A stretch of DNA of 64,000 bases from Pseudomonas alcaliphila JAB1. Lineage in GTDB: Bacteria; Pseudomonadota; Gammaproteobacteria; Pseudomonadales; Pseudomonadaceae. The stretch is taken from NCBI RefSeq assembly GCF_001941865.1, contig NZ_CP016162.1, positions 5,204,501 to 5,268,500 on the forward strand, written 5' to 3'. The notes below the pieces were generated by a model. It ran no database searches. It worked only from the letters and a program-made list of their open reading frames with translations, and was not told the origin of the DNA. Below are positions 25,521 through 34,699 of the stretch, piece by piece (position 1 is the stretch's first letter; each line of letters starts with the position of its first letter). The position numbers were made by a program, and so were the translations under genes.

Positions 25521-26168
25521 ATGAATGTACTGATAAAGGTTTTCCCGGATAGCATTTTTAGCGTCGATGACACTGGCAGTGTTTCGATGATCGAACGCCA
25601 CTCTGCTACGTTCATCACTCATGTGTTGAGATGGGGGTGGTTAGTACTTCTTCTGGCTTTTATCGCGTCATACCGAGTCGACTTTGCAGGACTTACGGTC
25701 ACATTGTTTTGCTTGATGGTGGGATATCCGCTCATTGTGCTGGTAATCGCGAACTGGATATTTCCCGCCACCACCTCCGAGGCTCACTTCGACGCTGAGG
25801 GGCTTCATCTGGCCATCGGCCATGCGCAAAACCTGACGGCCCATGCCAGTATTTTCGTTCCTTACCGAGAGATCACTGAACTGGTGACTCTTGACCATTA
25901 TCGAGATCTGGGCCGATACGGCACCACATGGTTTCGTAGCTACATCATCAAAACGAAAGAGCCATACGGCGAAAAGCCTTACCTGCAGATCAACACCAAA
26001 CGTAGTGCGGAGTCGGTGTATTCCGTTTTGAACAGAGTCGCTCAACTGCCTGCTGCACAACACATCCGCATACCACCGATGGTTACTATTGGCGATCCGC
26101 CCTTCAGCCCAGCAAGAAGACGCGAACAGCGCGAAGAGCGTGAGAGGCGTCTACGCGGAGACGTGTAA
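25521..26168 (+). CDS. Small membrane protein, second candidate immunity protein
   Basis: A 215-residue protein not recognised as a named family. Two helices (FITHVLRWGWLVLLLAFIASY and LTVTLFCLMVGYPLIVLVIANWIF) precede a soluble domain (AHFDAEGLHLAIGHAQNLTAHASIFVPYREITELVTLDHYRD... SYIIKTKEPYGEKPYLQINTKRSAESVYSVLNRVAQLP). This is the same two-helix plus PH-like layout as its neighbour, with a highly charged tail (RREQREERERRLRGDV). It starts 114 bp after the previous gene and closes the T6SS island; the next gene is convergent and metabolic. Confidence 0.6.
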   Translation: MNVLIKVFPDSIFSVDDTGSVSMIERHSATFITHVLRWGWLVLLLAFIASYRVDFAGLTVTLFCLMVGYPLIVLVIANWIFPATTSEAHFDAEGLHLAIGHAQNLTAHASIFVPYREITELVTLDHYRDLGRYGTTWFRSYIIKTKEPYGEKPYLQINTKRSAESVYSVLNRVAQLPAAQHIRIPPMVTIGDPPFSPARRREQREERERRLRGDV

Positions 26169-26300
26169 TGGCTAGAGAGCACAAAGTTGCCGACGGACAA
26201 AACCCGGCCTAGGTGGCGAAGTCCAGTCCCAGTAGAGCCTTCCGCCAGCGCAACCTGCGACGCCCCATCATCGAGATAATTTGCCGAGGTGCGAAAAGCA

Positions 26301-27584
26301 TCAGGGCCGGAGCCGAGCTCCTTTAGTAACTGCTTCGCGTCGGGCATGCGCCAGCACGATCAGCAGTACCAACATCCCCACCCCACCCGCAGCCACGAAC
26401 AACCCCTCATACCCCAACGCCTTGGCCAGCACCCCGCTGCTGGCCCCGACGAAGCCGGACAGCAGCAACTGTGCCGAGGCCTGCAAGGTGAAGTCGGCGC
26501 CTTCGTGTTCGGGGCGGCACATGCGCATCATCGCGGCGAACAGGGCGACGGTGGACATGCCGTCGGCCACCTGCTCGAACAGGGTCACGGCATAGACCAG
26601 TCCGGTATTGGCACCTTGCCCCACCAGCAAGGCCAGGGCGGCGATGCCGATGGCCTGCAGGGCACCGAACAGGATCAGAGCGCGCAGCACACCGATGCGG
26701 GCGTAGAGCAGGCCGCCAAGCAAGGCACCGCCGATGCCTGCCAGGCTGCTGATCAGAGTCAGTTGGCCGAGTGCCGCCGTGCTCCAGCCCTGATCCACCA
26801 GCATCGGCTTGATCATCGGTGAGCCGAGCGAATCACCGAGCTTGAAGGTCAGCACCACCGCCAACCACAGCAGCATGCCGGGCTGCGCCAGCAGGCCGCG
26901 ATAGTGGTTCAGCAGCAGGCGCGGGCCGAGGGCGGTTTCCGCCTGTGCAGGCTGGAAGGGCAGCACGCGGCGCTCGGGAAACAGCCAGATCGGCACGGTC
27001 ATCAGCAGAATCAGGCCGGCCAGCAGGCCAAGCGCCAGGTTCCAACCCAGCGGGTCGATCACCAGCAGCAGGCCACTGCCGCTGACGATCATGCCGACCT
27101 TGTAGCCACCGACCTGCAGGCTGTTGCCCAGACCGCGCCAGAGCTCGGGCAACAGACGCACGGTGAGGCCATCGGTGGCGATGTCCTGGGACGATGCCAG
27201 CAAGTTGATCAGTAGCAGCAAGCCGAGCAACAACCACAGGCCGGAGCCGAACAGCGTCTGCGGAGCGAGCAGCGCCAGTGCCACGACACAGACAATCACG
27301 CCACTTTGCAGCGGCAGGATCCAGCCACGGTGATGGCCCAGGCGGGGCGAGGCCAGACGGTCGATCCAGGGCGCCCACAAGACTTTAAGTAGCCAGGGCA
27401 GCGCCAGCAGCTTGAGCAGGCCGATCAGCGCCAGGTCGACGCCATGCTGGCGCAGCAGCACCGGCAGCGCGTGGGCGATCAGCCCGGAAGGCAGGCCCTG
27501 CGCACAGTACAGCGAGGCCAGCAGCACCAGCGTGGCGTTGGACGGGCGAGAGGCGGTGGGCGACATGGCGGGCGCTCGCGGCAA
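26301..27584 (-). CDS. MFS permease, RhtX/FptX-like (siderophore uptake)
   Basis: A 427-residue inner-membrane protein with twelve predicted helices. The N-terminal ASLYCAQGLPSGLIAHALPVLLRQHGVDLALIGLLKLLALPWLLKVLWAPWIDRL resembles RhtX and FptX, single-component permeases that take ferri-siderophores across the inner membrane. AmpG-type permeases are a more distant alternative. No siderophore receptor or biosynthesis gene is nearby and I saw no Fur box. The start may also be the ATG at 27566. It is convergent with the T6SS island. Confidence 0.7.
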   Translation of the reverse strand: MPRAPAMSPTASRPSNATLVLLASLYCAQGLPSGLIAHALPVLLRQHGVDLALIGLLKLLALPWLLKVLWAPWIDRLASPRLGHHRGWILPLQSGVIVCVVALALLAPQTLFGSGLWLLLGLLLLINLLASSQDIATDGLTVRLLPELWRGLGNSLQVGGYKVGMIVSGSGLLLVIDPLGWNLALGLLAGLILLMTVPIWLFPERRVLPFQPAQAETALGPRLLLNHYRGLLAQPGMLLWLAVVLTFKLGDSLGSPMIKPMLVDQGWSTAALGQLTLISSLAGIGGALLGGLLYARIGVLRALILFGALQAIGIAALALLVGQGANTGLVYAVTLFEQVADGMSTVALFAAMMRMCRPEHEGADFTLQASAQLLLSGFVGASSGVLAKALGYEGLFVAAGGVGMLVLLIVLAHARREAVTKGARLRP

Positions 27585-27698
27585 AAGCGCAAGCCTAGTG
27601 GTTTGCGCCGGTCAGCGGCAACGAGGCGGTGGTTACAGTTCGTAGCTCGGCGGGTCGCGGCTGAAGCCCCTCCCACGGGGCAGGACGTTCGATTAGTT

Positions 27699-27756
27699 GT
27701 AGCCCGGATGCAATCCGGGGCCGTTGCCATCGCTCCCGGATTGCATCCGGGCTGCG
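27699..27756. repeat. REP-type palindrome (GTAGCCCGGATGCAATCC family)
   Basis: GTAGCCCGGATGCAATCCGG and the arm CCCGGATTGCATCCGGGCTG flank a short centre just after znuA. Two further members are at 30866-30928 and 44520-44580. Confidence 0.75.
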
Positions 27757-27783
27757 TGAAAAACGTTCACGGCATCAAAGGTC

Positions 27784-28728
27784 TTACAGGCTATTCAGGC
27801 ACTCGCTCAGGCCACCGGCCAGGTTTTCCAGCAGTTGTTCATAGCCGTTGGCACTGACTGGCAGGGCGCCGCCGAGGGCATCGAGTTCCGCCAGTTTCAC
27901 CGGCAAGCCGGCTGTGAGGGTTTCGGCCAGGCGCGGGCGCAGAGGCGGTTCGCTGAATACGCAGCTCGGGCCCGTCTGTTGCAGCGTCTTGCGCATGGCA
28001 GCGACGTGACGGGCGCCGGGCTGTACTTCGGTCAGCACGCTGAACACGCCTGCGTGCTTGAGGCCGTAGGCGGCCTCGAAATAGTCGAAGGCTTCGTGGA
28101 AGACGAAATACGGCTTGCCCTGCAAAGCGGCCAGTTGCGGGCGAATGCGGCCATCGAGCGCATCCAGGCGCGCTTCGAAGGCTTTGAGATTCGCGGCGTA
28201 ACGCGCGGCGTTGGCGGCATCCAGCTTGGCCAGGTCTGCCGCCATGCGCGCGGCGATCACCTTGGCGTTGTCGGCGGCCAACCACAGGTGGGCATCCAGG
28301 CTGCCCGGACGGTGATCATGGTCATGACCAAGCTCATCGCTGGCATGTTCGTGGCCATGATCATGCTCGTCTTGGTCATGATCGTGTTCGTCGTGGCTAT
28401 CGCCGAAGTGGCGCAGGGTCATGCCGGGCAGATCCTGCACCGCCACCTGAGGCTTGTCGCGGCTGCCCAGCACCCGCGGCAGAAAACCCTCCATGTCCGG
28501 GCCGATCCAGTACAGCAGGTCGGCATCACGCACTCGCCGTACGTCGGATGGGCGCAACGCATAGTGGTGCGGCGAGGCACCGGGCGGCAGCAGCACCTCG
28601 GGTTCGCCGATGCCGTCCTGCACCGCCGCGGCGATCAGTTGCAGCGGTTTGATACTGGTCAGCACACGCACCTCGGCTTGGGCGCTGGCGACGGAAAGCA
28701 GGGTAAAGAGACAGAAAAGACGCAACAC
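27784..28728 (-). CDS. znuA: Zinc ABC transporter substrate-binding protein
   Basis: A 314-residue periplasmic protein with a signal peptide (MLRLFCLFTLLSVASAQA). It captures zinc for ZnuBC. Zinc-ligand contexts are ASPHHYALRPSD (His54/55), LDAHLWLA and FHEAFDYFEAAYG. Residues about 107-139 form the histidine-rich loop (HFGDSHDEHDHDQDEHDHGH) usual in ZnuA. It is divergent from zur-znuC-znuB with a Zur-type box between, as in P. aeruginosa, so it should be expressed in zinc shortage. Confidence 0.95.
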   Translation of the reverse strand: MLRLFCLFTLLSVASAQAEVRVLTSIKPLQLIAAAVQDGIGEPEVLLPPGASPHHYALRPSDVRRVRDADLLYWIGPDMEGFLPRVLGSRDKPQVAVQDLPGMTLRHFGDSHDEHDHDQDEHDHGHEHASDELGHDHDHRPGSLDAHLWLAADNAKVIAARMAADLAKLDAANAARYAANLKAFEARLDALDGRIRPQLAALQGKPYFVFHEAFDYFEAAYGLKHAGVFSVLTEVQPGARHVAAMRKTLQQTGPSCVFSEPPLRPRLAETLTAGLPVKLAELDALGGALPVSANGYEQLLENLAGGLSECLNSL

Positions 28729-28755
28729 GGGGCATACTCGGATGGAATTGAACGG

Positions 28756-28768
28756 GTAATATAATAAC
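28756..28768. promoter_or_regulatory. Zur box between znuA and zur
   Basis: GTAATATAATAAC is an imperfect form of the GTTATA-type Zur site that also occurs at 58752-58764. It lies 27 bp from both the znuA and zur starts, so it could control both directions. Confidence 0.6.
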
Positions 28769-28794
28769 GTCTCTTACCAGCGCCGTCCTTGCCC

Positions 28795-29280
28795 ATGACC
28801 GACACACCCCTGGCTGCACGCCCTCACGACCACTCCCGTTGCGTCAGCCATGCACTGGCCGAGGCCGAAGCCATCTGCTCGCGCCAAGGCCTGCGCCTGA
28901 CCGCCCTGCGCAAACGCGTGCTGGAGCTGGTCTGGGCCAGCCACAAGCCGCTGGGCGCCTATGACATTCTCGGCGTATTGAGCGACGAAGACGGTCGCCG
29001 CGCCGCACCACCGACGGTTTACCGCGCGCTGGATTTCCTGCTGGAAAACGGCCTGGTGCACCGCATCGCTTCACTCAACGCCTTCGTCGGTTGCAGCCAC
29101 CCTGAGCACGCGCATCAGGGCCAGTTTCTGATCTGCCGTAGCTGCCACGCCGCCACCGAACTGGAGCAACCGGCGATCAGCCAGGCCATCGTCGACGGGG
29201 CGGCAGGCGTCGGTTTCGTCGTCGAAAGCCAGACCGTGGAAGTGGTCGGCCTCTGCGCAGGCTGCAAGGGCACGGCATGA
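28795..29280 (+). CDS. zur: Zur, zinc uptake regulator (Fur family)
   Basis: A 161-residue Fur-family repressor (also called Np20 in P. aeruginosa). The winged helix is [30 protein letters not shown] ... [21 protein letters not shown]. Zinc-binding cysteines are in [13 protein letters not shown] and the C-terminal CAGCKGTA. I use ATG 28795; the TTG two codons earlier is less likely. The stop overlaps the znuC start (ATGA), so repressor and transporter are in one operon under probable self-control. Confidence 0.95.
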   Translation: MTDTPLAARPHDHSRCVSHALAEAEAICSRQGLRLTALRKRVLELVWASHKPLGAYDILGVLSDEDGRRAAPPTVYRALDFLLENGLVHRIASLNAFVGCSHPEHAHQGQFLICRSCHAATELEQPAISQAIVDGAAGVGFVVESQTVEVVGLCAGCKGTA

Positions 29281-30065
29281 GCGACGCGCTGATCCGTCTC
29301 GACGGGGTCGCTGTCAGCTTCAACGGCCAGCCTGTGCTGGACGACGTGCAGCTGAGCGTACAACCCGGCGAAATCGTCACCCTGATCGGGCCCAATGGTG
29401 CGGGCAAGACCACCCTGGTGCGCGTGGTACTTGGCCTGCTCCAGCCTGAGCGTGGCAACGTGCGCCGGGCGCCACGCCTGCGCATCGGCTATATGCCGCA
29501 AAAACTCCATGTCGACGCCACCTTGCCGCTGTCGGTGCTGCGTTTCCTGCGCCTGGTACCGGGGGTGGATCGCAAACGCGTCCAGGCAGCACTGGCCGAG
29601 GTCGGTGCGGAACAGGTGATCGACAGCCCGCTGCAGAGCATTTCCGGCGGCGAGATGCAGCGCGTACTGCTGGCCCGCGCCCTGCTGCGCGAGCCACAAC
29701 TGCTGGTGCTCGACGAGCCGGTGCAGGGCGTCGACGTCGCCGGCCAGGCCGAGCTGTATCGGCTGATCTCGCGACTGCGCGAGCGCCATGGCTGCGGCGT
29801 GCTGATGGTCTCGCACGATCTGCATCTGGTGATGAGCGCCACCGATCAGGTGGTTTGCCTCAACCGCCATGTGTGCTGCTCGGGGCACCCGGAGCAGGTC
29901 AGCGGCGACCCGGCGTTCATCGAACTGTTCGGCCAGGACGCCAAGAGCCTGGCCGTCTACCACCATCATCATGACCACGCTCACGACCTGCATGGCGGCG
30001 TGGTTGAGCCGGGCCTGACCATCCACGGGCCGGCTCACGTTCACGGCCCTGGTTGCAAACACTGA
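29277..30065 (+). CDS. znuC: Zinc ABC transporter ATP-binding protein
   Basis: A 262-residue ATPase powering zinc import. The Walker A motif is [10 protein letters not shown], the signature is [15 protein letters not shown], the Walker B is [12 protein letters not shown], and the switch His is in VSHDLH. The C-terminal tail is histidine-rich ([14 protein letters not shown] ... [12 protein letters not shown]), common in Pseudomonas ZnuC and possibly a zinc sensor or store. Its stop overlaps the start of znuB (TGATG). Confidence 0.95.
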   Translation: MSDALIRLDGVAVSFNGQPVLDDVQLSVQPGEIVTLIGPNGAGKTTLVRVVLGLLQPERGNVRRAPRLRIGYMPQKLHVDATLPLSVLRFLRLVPGVDRKRVQAALAEVGAEQVIDSPLQSISGGEMQRVLLARALLREPQLLVLDEPVQGVDVAGQAELYRLISRLRERHGCGVLMVSHDLHLVMSATDQVVCLNRHVCCSGHPEQVSGDPAFIELFGQDAKSLAVYHHHHDHAHDLHGGVVEPGLTIHGPAHVHGPGCKH

Positions 30066-30853
30066 TGCCCGATTTCCTCCTCAACGCTCTGCTCGCCGGC
30101 CTTACCCTGGCCCTGGTGGCCGGCCCGCTCGGCTCCTTCGTGGTGTGGCGGCGCATGGCCTATTTTGGCGACACCCTGTCCCACGCGGCCCTGCTCGGCG
30201 TGGCACTGGGCCTGATGCTCGACGTCAGCCCGACCCTGACGGTGACCGTCGGCTGCGTGCTGCTCGCCGTGCTGCTGGTGACCCTGCAGCAGCGCCAGCC
30301 GCTGGCCTCCGACACCCTGCTGGGCATCCTCGCCCACAGCACCCTGTCGCTGGGCCTGGTGGCGCTGAGCTTCATGCATGACGTGCGCATCGACCTGATG
30401 AGCTACCTGTTCGGCGACCTGCTCGCCGTCAGCCCCACCGACCTGGCCTGGATCATCGGCGGCAGTGCGCTGGTGCTGGCGTTGCTGGCCTGGCTGTGGC
30501 GGCCGCTGCTGGCGATCACTGTGCACGAGGAACTGGCGCGGGTCGAAGGCCTGCCGGTGGCGGCGATTCGCCTGGCGCTGATGCTGCTGATTGCCGTGGT
30601 AATCGCCGTGGCGATGAAGATCGTCGGCGTACTGCTGATCACCTCACTGCTGATCATCCCCGCCGCCGCCGCCCAACGCCACGCACGCACGCCAGAACAG
30701 ATGGCTGTGGGCGCCAGCCTGCTCGGCCTGGTCGCGGTGTGCTGCGGCCTGACGCTGTCCTGGTATCAGGACACGCCGGCCGGGCCATCCATCGTGGTCA
30801 GTGCCGCTGCGTTGTTCCTGGCCAGTTTCGCATTACCCAAGCGCAGCGGGTGA
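30065..30853 (+). CDS. znuB: Zinc ABC transporter permease
   Basis: A 262-residue inner-membrane permease of the ABC-3 family with about eight helices, starting [74 protein letters not shown] is the conserved late segment. The ATG at 30065 overlaps the znuC stop; the in-frame upstream start at 30053 would lie inside znuC. A REP palindrome follows and probably ends the operon. Confidence 0.95.
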   Translation: MPDFLLNALLAGLTLALVAGPLGSFVVWRRMAYFGDTLSHAALLGVALGLMLDVSPTLTVTVGCVLLAVLLVTLQQRQPLASDTLLGILAHSTLSLGLVALSFMHDVRIDLMSYLFGDLLAVSPTDLAWIIGGSALVLALLAWLWRPLLAITVHEELARVEGLPVAAIRLALMLLIAVVIAVAMKIVGVLLITSLLIIPAAAAQRHARTPEQMAVGASLLGLVAVCCGLTLSWYQDTPAGPSIVVSAAALFLASFALPKRSG

Positions 30854-30865
30854 CGGCGCATCGCG

Positions 30866-30928
30866 CGTAGCCCGGATGCAATCCGGGACAGCTGCGCCAC
30901 GTTGTTCCCGGATTGCATCCGGGCTACG
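30866..30928. repeat. REP-type palindrome (GTAGCCCGGATGCAATCC family)
   Basis: CGTAGCCCGGATGCAATCCG and the complementary arm ending GCATCCGGGCTACG lie directly after the znuB stop. Confidence 0.75.
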
Positions 30929-30940
30929 GCCCATCTTTCT

Positions 30941-30980
30941 ACCCTCTCCCCAGCCCTTTCCCGTGAATGAGCACGGGCCC
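30941..30980 (-). repeat. Relative of the repeat found inside vgrG
   Basis: ACCCTCTCCCCAGCCCTTTC followed by CCGTGAATGAGCACGGG is a diverged inverted-orientation relative of the element at 19600-19640 (whose complement begins ACCCTCTCCCCCGGCC). Here it is intergenic. Confidence 0.5.
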
Positions 30981-31052
30981 CCGAACAGCGTGAAATCGAG
31001 GCCGTAAACCTGTATGATTGCGCGTTTTTTGCACAATTCGAGACGCGTAGTT

Positions 31053-31898
31053 ATGAAGTCGTTCGCTTTTCGTGGTCTTCCGCTTTTTCTGGTTCTACTT
31101 CTGGCCGGTTGCCAGAGCAGCCAGCAGCACAGCCTCCCGCCGGTCGACGATCTGGTCGTCGCCTTCCGTCAGCTCGACCTGAGCCTGGCCGAAGAACGCC
31201 TCGACGACGCGCGCAGCCAGCTCAGCACACTGCAGCAGCGCGCCAGCCGCGACACGCGTCTGGAGCAGTACCAGCGCCAGCTGGCCGAGGCCTATATGGA
31301 GCAAGGCCGCGAAGCGCTGCAGCAGGGCGATCTGGATCGCGCCGCGCAGGCACTGGGCCAGGCCCGCAGCCTGATGCCGCAGGCGCCGGCCCTGAGTCAC
31401 GATCTCAACCAGGCCATCGACAGCGCCCGTACGGCACGCCAGGCAGCTGCCGAGCAACAGGCACGCGATGCAGCCGCCAAGCTCGATGCCGAGCGCCAGG
31501 AGCAACTGCGCCAGCAGCGCCAGGCCAGCGAGCGCCAGGCAGCGGCCAAGGCAGCAACCGCTCCGGTAGCCACAAGCCAGCCAGCGCCAGTGGTCGAGAG
31601 CAAGCCCACAGCGCGCCTGATCGACCCGAACGCCGCCACCAGCAGCGTGGCCATGCCTATGCTGGACAACCAGGACAACGAAAACCTGCGCCGCCTGCTC
31701 GACAGCGTGGCGGCGGATGTCGTGACCTTTCGCTGCGCCGTGCGCATCGAAGTACGCGAGGCCAAGGATTATCCCTGGGTTGCGGCGCTGCTGTCGGCAC
31801 GCATCAAGAAACTCGACCCAAGCTTTCGTCCGCAGTTGAGCCAGAAGATCGCTCCGCAACAGGTGCCACGCCTGCTGTTGAGCCCAAAGCGCAACTGA
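31053..31898 (+). CDS. Conserved coiled-coil lipoprotein (PA5502-like)
   Basis: A 281-residue lipoprotein: MKSFAFRGLPLFLVLLLAGC ends in a lipobox (LLAGC, Cys20). The mature part has tetratricopeptide-like helices (QLSTLQQRASRDTRLEQYQRQLAEAYMEQGREALQQGDLDRAAQALGQARSLMPQAP) and a long Ala/Gln/Arg-rich coiled coil (about residues 130-175). A small C-terminal domain has RCAVRIEVREAKDYPWVAALLSARIKKLDP. ATG 31053 is used because it begins the signal peptide. The same order znuB - lipoprotein - metN occurs in P. aeruginosa. Function unknown. Confidence 0.8.
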   Translation: MKSFAFRGLPLFLVLLLAGCQSSQQHSLPPVDDLVVAFRQLDLSLAEERLDDARSQLSTLQQRASRDTRLEQYQRQLAEAYMEQGREALQQGDLDRAAQALGQARSLMPQAPALSHDLNQAIDSARTARQAAAEQQARDAAAKLDAERQEQLRQQRQASERQAAAKAATAPVATSQPAPVVESKPTARLIDPNAATSSVAMPMLDNQDNENLRRLLDSVAADVVTFRCAVRIEVREAKDYPWVAALLSARIKKLDPSFRPQLSQKIAPQQVPRLLLSPKRN

Positions 31899-32069
31899 TG
31901 TCTGTCGCTTATCGGTAATGCCATTTTGTAATAACCATAGGCCAACAAAGATTTTCTCGGCCTAAACACCGCCGGGTAAACTAGCGCCCTTTTGCGCCCC
32001 ACCCGGCGCCCGAAGGCCGGCCCTTCCACCTGGGGGCCCGCCCTTGAACACACCCAAAAGGTCGTTCGC

Positions 32070-33077
32070 GTGATCCAGTTTCAATCCGTCCACAAAGCCT
32101 ACCGCGTCGCCGGTCGTGAGATTCCGGCGCTGCAGCCCACCACGCTGCAGGTCGGCAGCGGCCAGGTGTTCGGCATCATCGGCCACTCCGGCGCCGGCAA
32201 AAGCACCCTGCTGCGCCTGATCAACCGCCTGGAAGAACCCTCGGGCGGTCGCATCGAGATCGACGGCGTCGACGTCACCGCCCTCGATGCCAATGGCCTG
32301 CGCCGCTTCCGCCAGCAGGTCGGGATGATCTTCCAGCACTTCAACCTGCTGTCGTCGAAGACCGTCGCCGACAACATCGCCATGCCGCTGCGTCTGGCCG
32401 GCGAGCTGAGCCGCGCCGAGATCGACGCGCGGGTCGCCGAACTGCTGGCCCGCGTCGGCCTGCAGGATCACGCCAACAAATACCCGGCGCAGCTCTCCGG
32501 CGGGCAGAAGCAGCGCGTCGGCATCGCCCGTGCGCTGAGCACGCGGCCGAAGATCCTGTTGTGCGACGAGGCCACCAGCGCCCTCGACCCGCAGACCACC
32601 ACCGCCGTGTTGCAACTGCTGGCCGAGATCAATCGCGAACTGGGCCTGACCATCGTGCTGATCACCCACGAGATGGACGTGATCCGCCGCGTCTGCGACC
32701 GCGTGGCGGTGATGGATGCCGGCGTCATCGTCGAGGAAGGCCCGGTGGCCGAGGTGTTCCTGCATCCGCAGCACCCGACCACGCGGCGCTTCGTGCAGGA
32801 GTCCGAACATGTCGACGAAGCCGAACAGCGCGATGACTTCGCCCATGTCGAAGGCCGCATCCTGCGCCTGACCTTCCAGGGCGAGGCCACCTACGCACCG
32901 CTGCTGGGCACCGTGGCCCGTGAGACCGGTGTGGACTACAGCATCCTTGCCGGGCGCATCGACCGCATCAAGGACACCCCCTACGGCCAGCTCACCCTGG
33001 CCCTGACCGGTGGTGACATCGACGCCGCGCTGGCGCGCTTCGACGCCGCCGATGTGCATCTGGAGGTACTGCGCTGA
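32070..33077 (+). CDS. metN: D/L-methionine ABC transporter ATP-binding protein
   Basis: A 335-residue ATPase: Walker [12 protein letters not shown], signature [15 protein letters not shown], Walker [14 protein letters not shown], and a C-terminal NIL regulatory domain (about residues 260-335) that senses methionine. The start is a GTG (32070) reading [11 protein letters not shown], which gives the standard length; the longer frame upstream is poor. With metI (overlapping TGATG) and metQ it forms a complete methionine importer. Confidence 0.95.
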   Translation: MIQFQSVHKAYRVAGREIPALQPTTLQVGSGQVFGIIGHSGAGKSTLLRLINRLEEPSGGRIEIDGVDVTALDANGLRRFRQQVGMIFQHFNLLSSKTVADNIAMPLRLAGELSRAEIDARVAELLARVGLQDHANKYPAQLSGGQKQRVGIARALSTRPKILLCDEATSALDPQTTTAVLQLLAEINRELGLTIVLITHEMDVIRRVCDRVAVMDAGVIVEEGPVAEVFLHPQHPTTRRFVQESEHVDEAEQRDDFAHVEGRILRLTFQGEATYAPLLGTVARETGVDYSILAGRIDRIKDTPYGQLTLALTGGDIDAALARFDAADVHLEVLR

Positions 33078-33745
33078 TGCTCGAACAACTGCTACCCAAC
33101 GTGTTCTGGCCGGAAATCTGGCAGGCCAGCCTCGACACCCTGAACATGCTGCTCGGCTCGATGCTGTTCACCGTGCTGCTCGGCCTGCCGCTCGGCGTGC
33201 TGCTGTTCCTCACCGGCCCGCGCCAGCTGTTCGAACAGAAGGCCCTGTACGGCGCGCTGTCGCTGGTGGTGAACATCCTGCGCTCGGTGCCCTTCGTCAT
33301 CCTCTTGATCCTGATGATCCCCTTCACCGAGCTGCTGGTCGGCACCTCGCTGGGCGTCGCCGGCGCCATTCCGCCACTGGTGGTGGGTGCCACGCCGTTC
33401 TTCGCGCGCCTGGTGGAAACCGCCCTGCGCGAGGTGGAGCGCGGCATCATCGAAGCGACCCAGGCGATGGGCGCCACTACCTGGCAGATCATCACCCGCG
33501 CGCTGCTGCCCGAGGCGTTGCCCGGCCTGCTCGCGGCCACCACCGTTACCGCGATAACCCTGGTGTCCTACACCGCCATGAGCGGCCTGATCGGCGGCGG
33601 CGGCCTCGGCGACCTGGCCGTGCGCTACGGCTACCAGCGCTACCAGCCGGACGTGATGGCCGTGACCGTAATCCTGCTGCTGATTCTGGTGCAGGTGCTG
33701 CAGATGGTCGGTGATCGTCTGGTCGTACATTTCTCCCGTAAGTAA
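33077..33745 (+). CDS. metI: Methionine ABC transporter permease
   Basis: A 222-residue inner-membrane permease with five predicted helices. The EAA loop (EVERGIIEATQAMGATTWQIITRALLPEALPGLLA) that contacts MetN is intact. LLPNVFWPEIWQASLDTLNMLLGSMLFTVLLGLPLGVLLF begins the protein. It overlaps the metN stop by one base and precedes metQ by 64 bp. Confidence 0.95.
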   Translation: MLEQLLPNVFWPEIWQASLDTLNMLLGSMLFTVLLGLPLGVLLFLTGPRQLFEQKALYGALSLVVNILRSVPFVILLILMIPFTELLVGTSLGVAGAIPPLVVGATPFFARLVETALREVERGIIEATQAMGATTWQIITRALLPEALPGLLAATTVTAITLVSYTAMSGLIGGGGLGDLAVRYGYQRYQPDVMAVTVILLLILVQVLQMVGDRLVVHFSRK

Positions 33746-33809
33746 TCACGACAAGCGGCGACTCGCTACCCGCGAGACCCGCGCCAACCTTCCCAAAAGG
33801 AACCTTGAA

Positions 33810-34580
33810 ATGAAGAAACTGCTGACTGCCCTGGCCGCCTGCGCGGCCTTCTCGGCCCAGGCCGAAACCCTCAACGTCGCCGCCACCCCGGTGCCGCATG
33901 CGGAGATCCTCGAGTTCGTCAAACCGGCCCTGGCCAAAGAAGGCGTGGAGCTGAAGGTGCGCGTGTTCACCGACTACGTGCAGCCCAACCTGCAAGTGCA
34001 GCAGAAGAACCTCGACGCCAACTTCTTCCAGCACCAGCCGTACCTGGACGAGTTCAACGCCAGCCGCAAGACCGAGCTGGTCAGCGTTGCCGGCGTGCAC
34101 GTCGAGCCCTTCGGCGCCTACTCCAGCAAGATCAAGAACCTCAGCGAGCTGCCGCAAGGTGCCACCGTGGCCATCCCCAACGACGCCACCAACGGCGGCC
34201 GCGCCCTGCTGCTGCTGCAGAAGGCCGGCGTGATCAAACTCAAGCCGGAAGCCGGCATCCTCGCCACGCCCAAGGACATCGTCGAGAACCCGAAGGCGAT
34301 CAAGGTGCGTGAACTGGAAGCAGCTACCCTGCCGCGCGTGCTGAGCCAGGTCGACCTCGCCCTGATCAACACCAACTACGCCCTGGAAGCCAAGCTGAAC
34401 CCGACCCAGGACGCCCTGGCCATCGAAGGTAGCGACTCGCCGTACGTCAACATCCTGGTGACCCGCGCCGACAACAAGGACAGCGAGGCCGTACAGAAGC
34501 TGGTCAAGGCTCTGCACAGCGCCGAGGTCAAGCAGTTCATCGAAGAGAAGTACAAAGGCGCCGTCGTCCCGGCGTTCTGA
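33810..34580 (+). CDS. metQ: Methionine-binding protein
   Basis: A 256-residue NlpA-family periplasmic protein with a cleavable signal peptide (MKKLLTALAACAAFSAQA) rather than a lipobox. Motifs include NVAATPVPHAEILEFVKPALAKEGVELKVRVFTDYVQPN, ANFFQHQPYLDEF, VAIPNDATNGGRALLLLQKAGVI and LINTNYALEA. AAAAGGAACC lies just before the ATG at 33810. A hairpin terminator follows the stop. Confidence 0.95.
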   Translation: MKKLLTALAACAAFSAQAETLNVAATPVPHAEILEFVKPALAKEGVELKVRVFTDYVQPNLQVQQKNLDANFFQHQPYLDEFNASRKTELVSVAGVHVEPFGAYSSKIKNLSELPQGATVAIPNDATNGGRALLLLQKAGVIKLKPEAGILATPKDIVENPKAIKVRELEAATLPRVLSQVDLALINTNYALEAKLNPTQDALAIEGSDSPYVNILVTRADNKDSEAVQKLVKALHSAEVKQFIEEKYKGAVVPAF

Positions 34581-34608
34581 TCGCCGCTGACACCCTGAGC
34601 TGTATTCA

Positions 34609-34642
34609 ATGCCGCGCCGCTGCAAAGCTGCGCGGCATTTTT
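34609..34642 (+). terminator. Rho-independent terminator of metNIQ
   Basis: AATGCCGCGC and GCGCGGCATT form a ten-bp stem followed by TTTAT, 28 bp after the metQ stop. Confidence 0.8.
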
Positions 34643-34663
34643 ATGCGTGGAATCTCAGCGATC

Positions 34664-34683
34664 CGTAGGGTGCGCCGTGCGCA
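34664..34683. repeat. Solo arm of the GGTGCGCCGTGCGCAC repeat family
   Basis: CGTAGGGTGCGCCGTGCGCA repeats the arm of the inverted pair at 5345-5405, here without a partner, between the metQ terminator and the LysR stop. Confidence 0.6.
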
Positions 34684-34699
34684 CTGCCAACAATACGGA

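Noticed and set aside
26042-26347. Minus-strand frame of 101 codons between the T6SS island and the MFS gene
   Set aside because: It overlaps the ends of both neighbours in other frames and resembles no family; no clear ribosome site.
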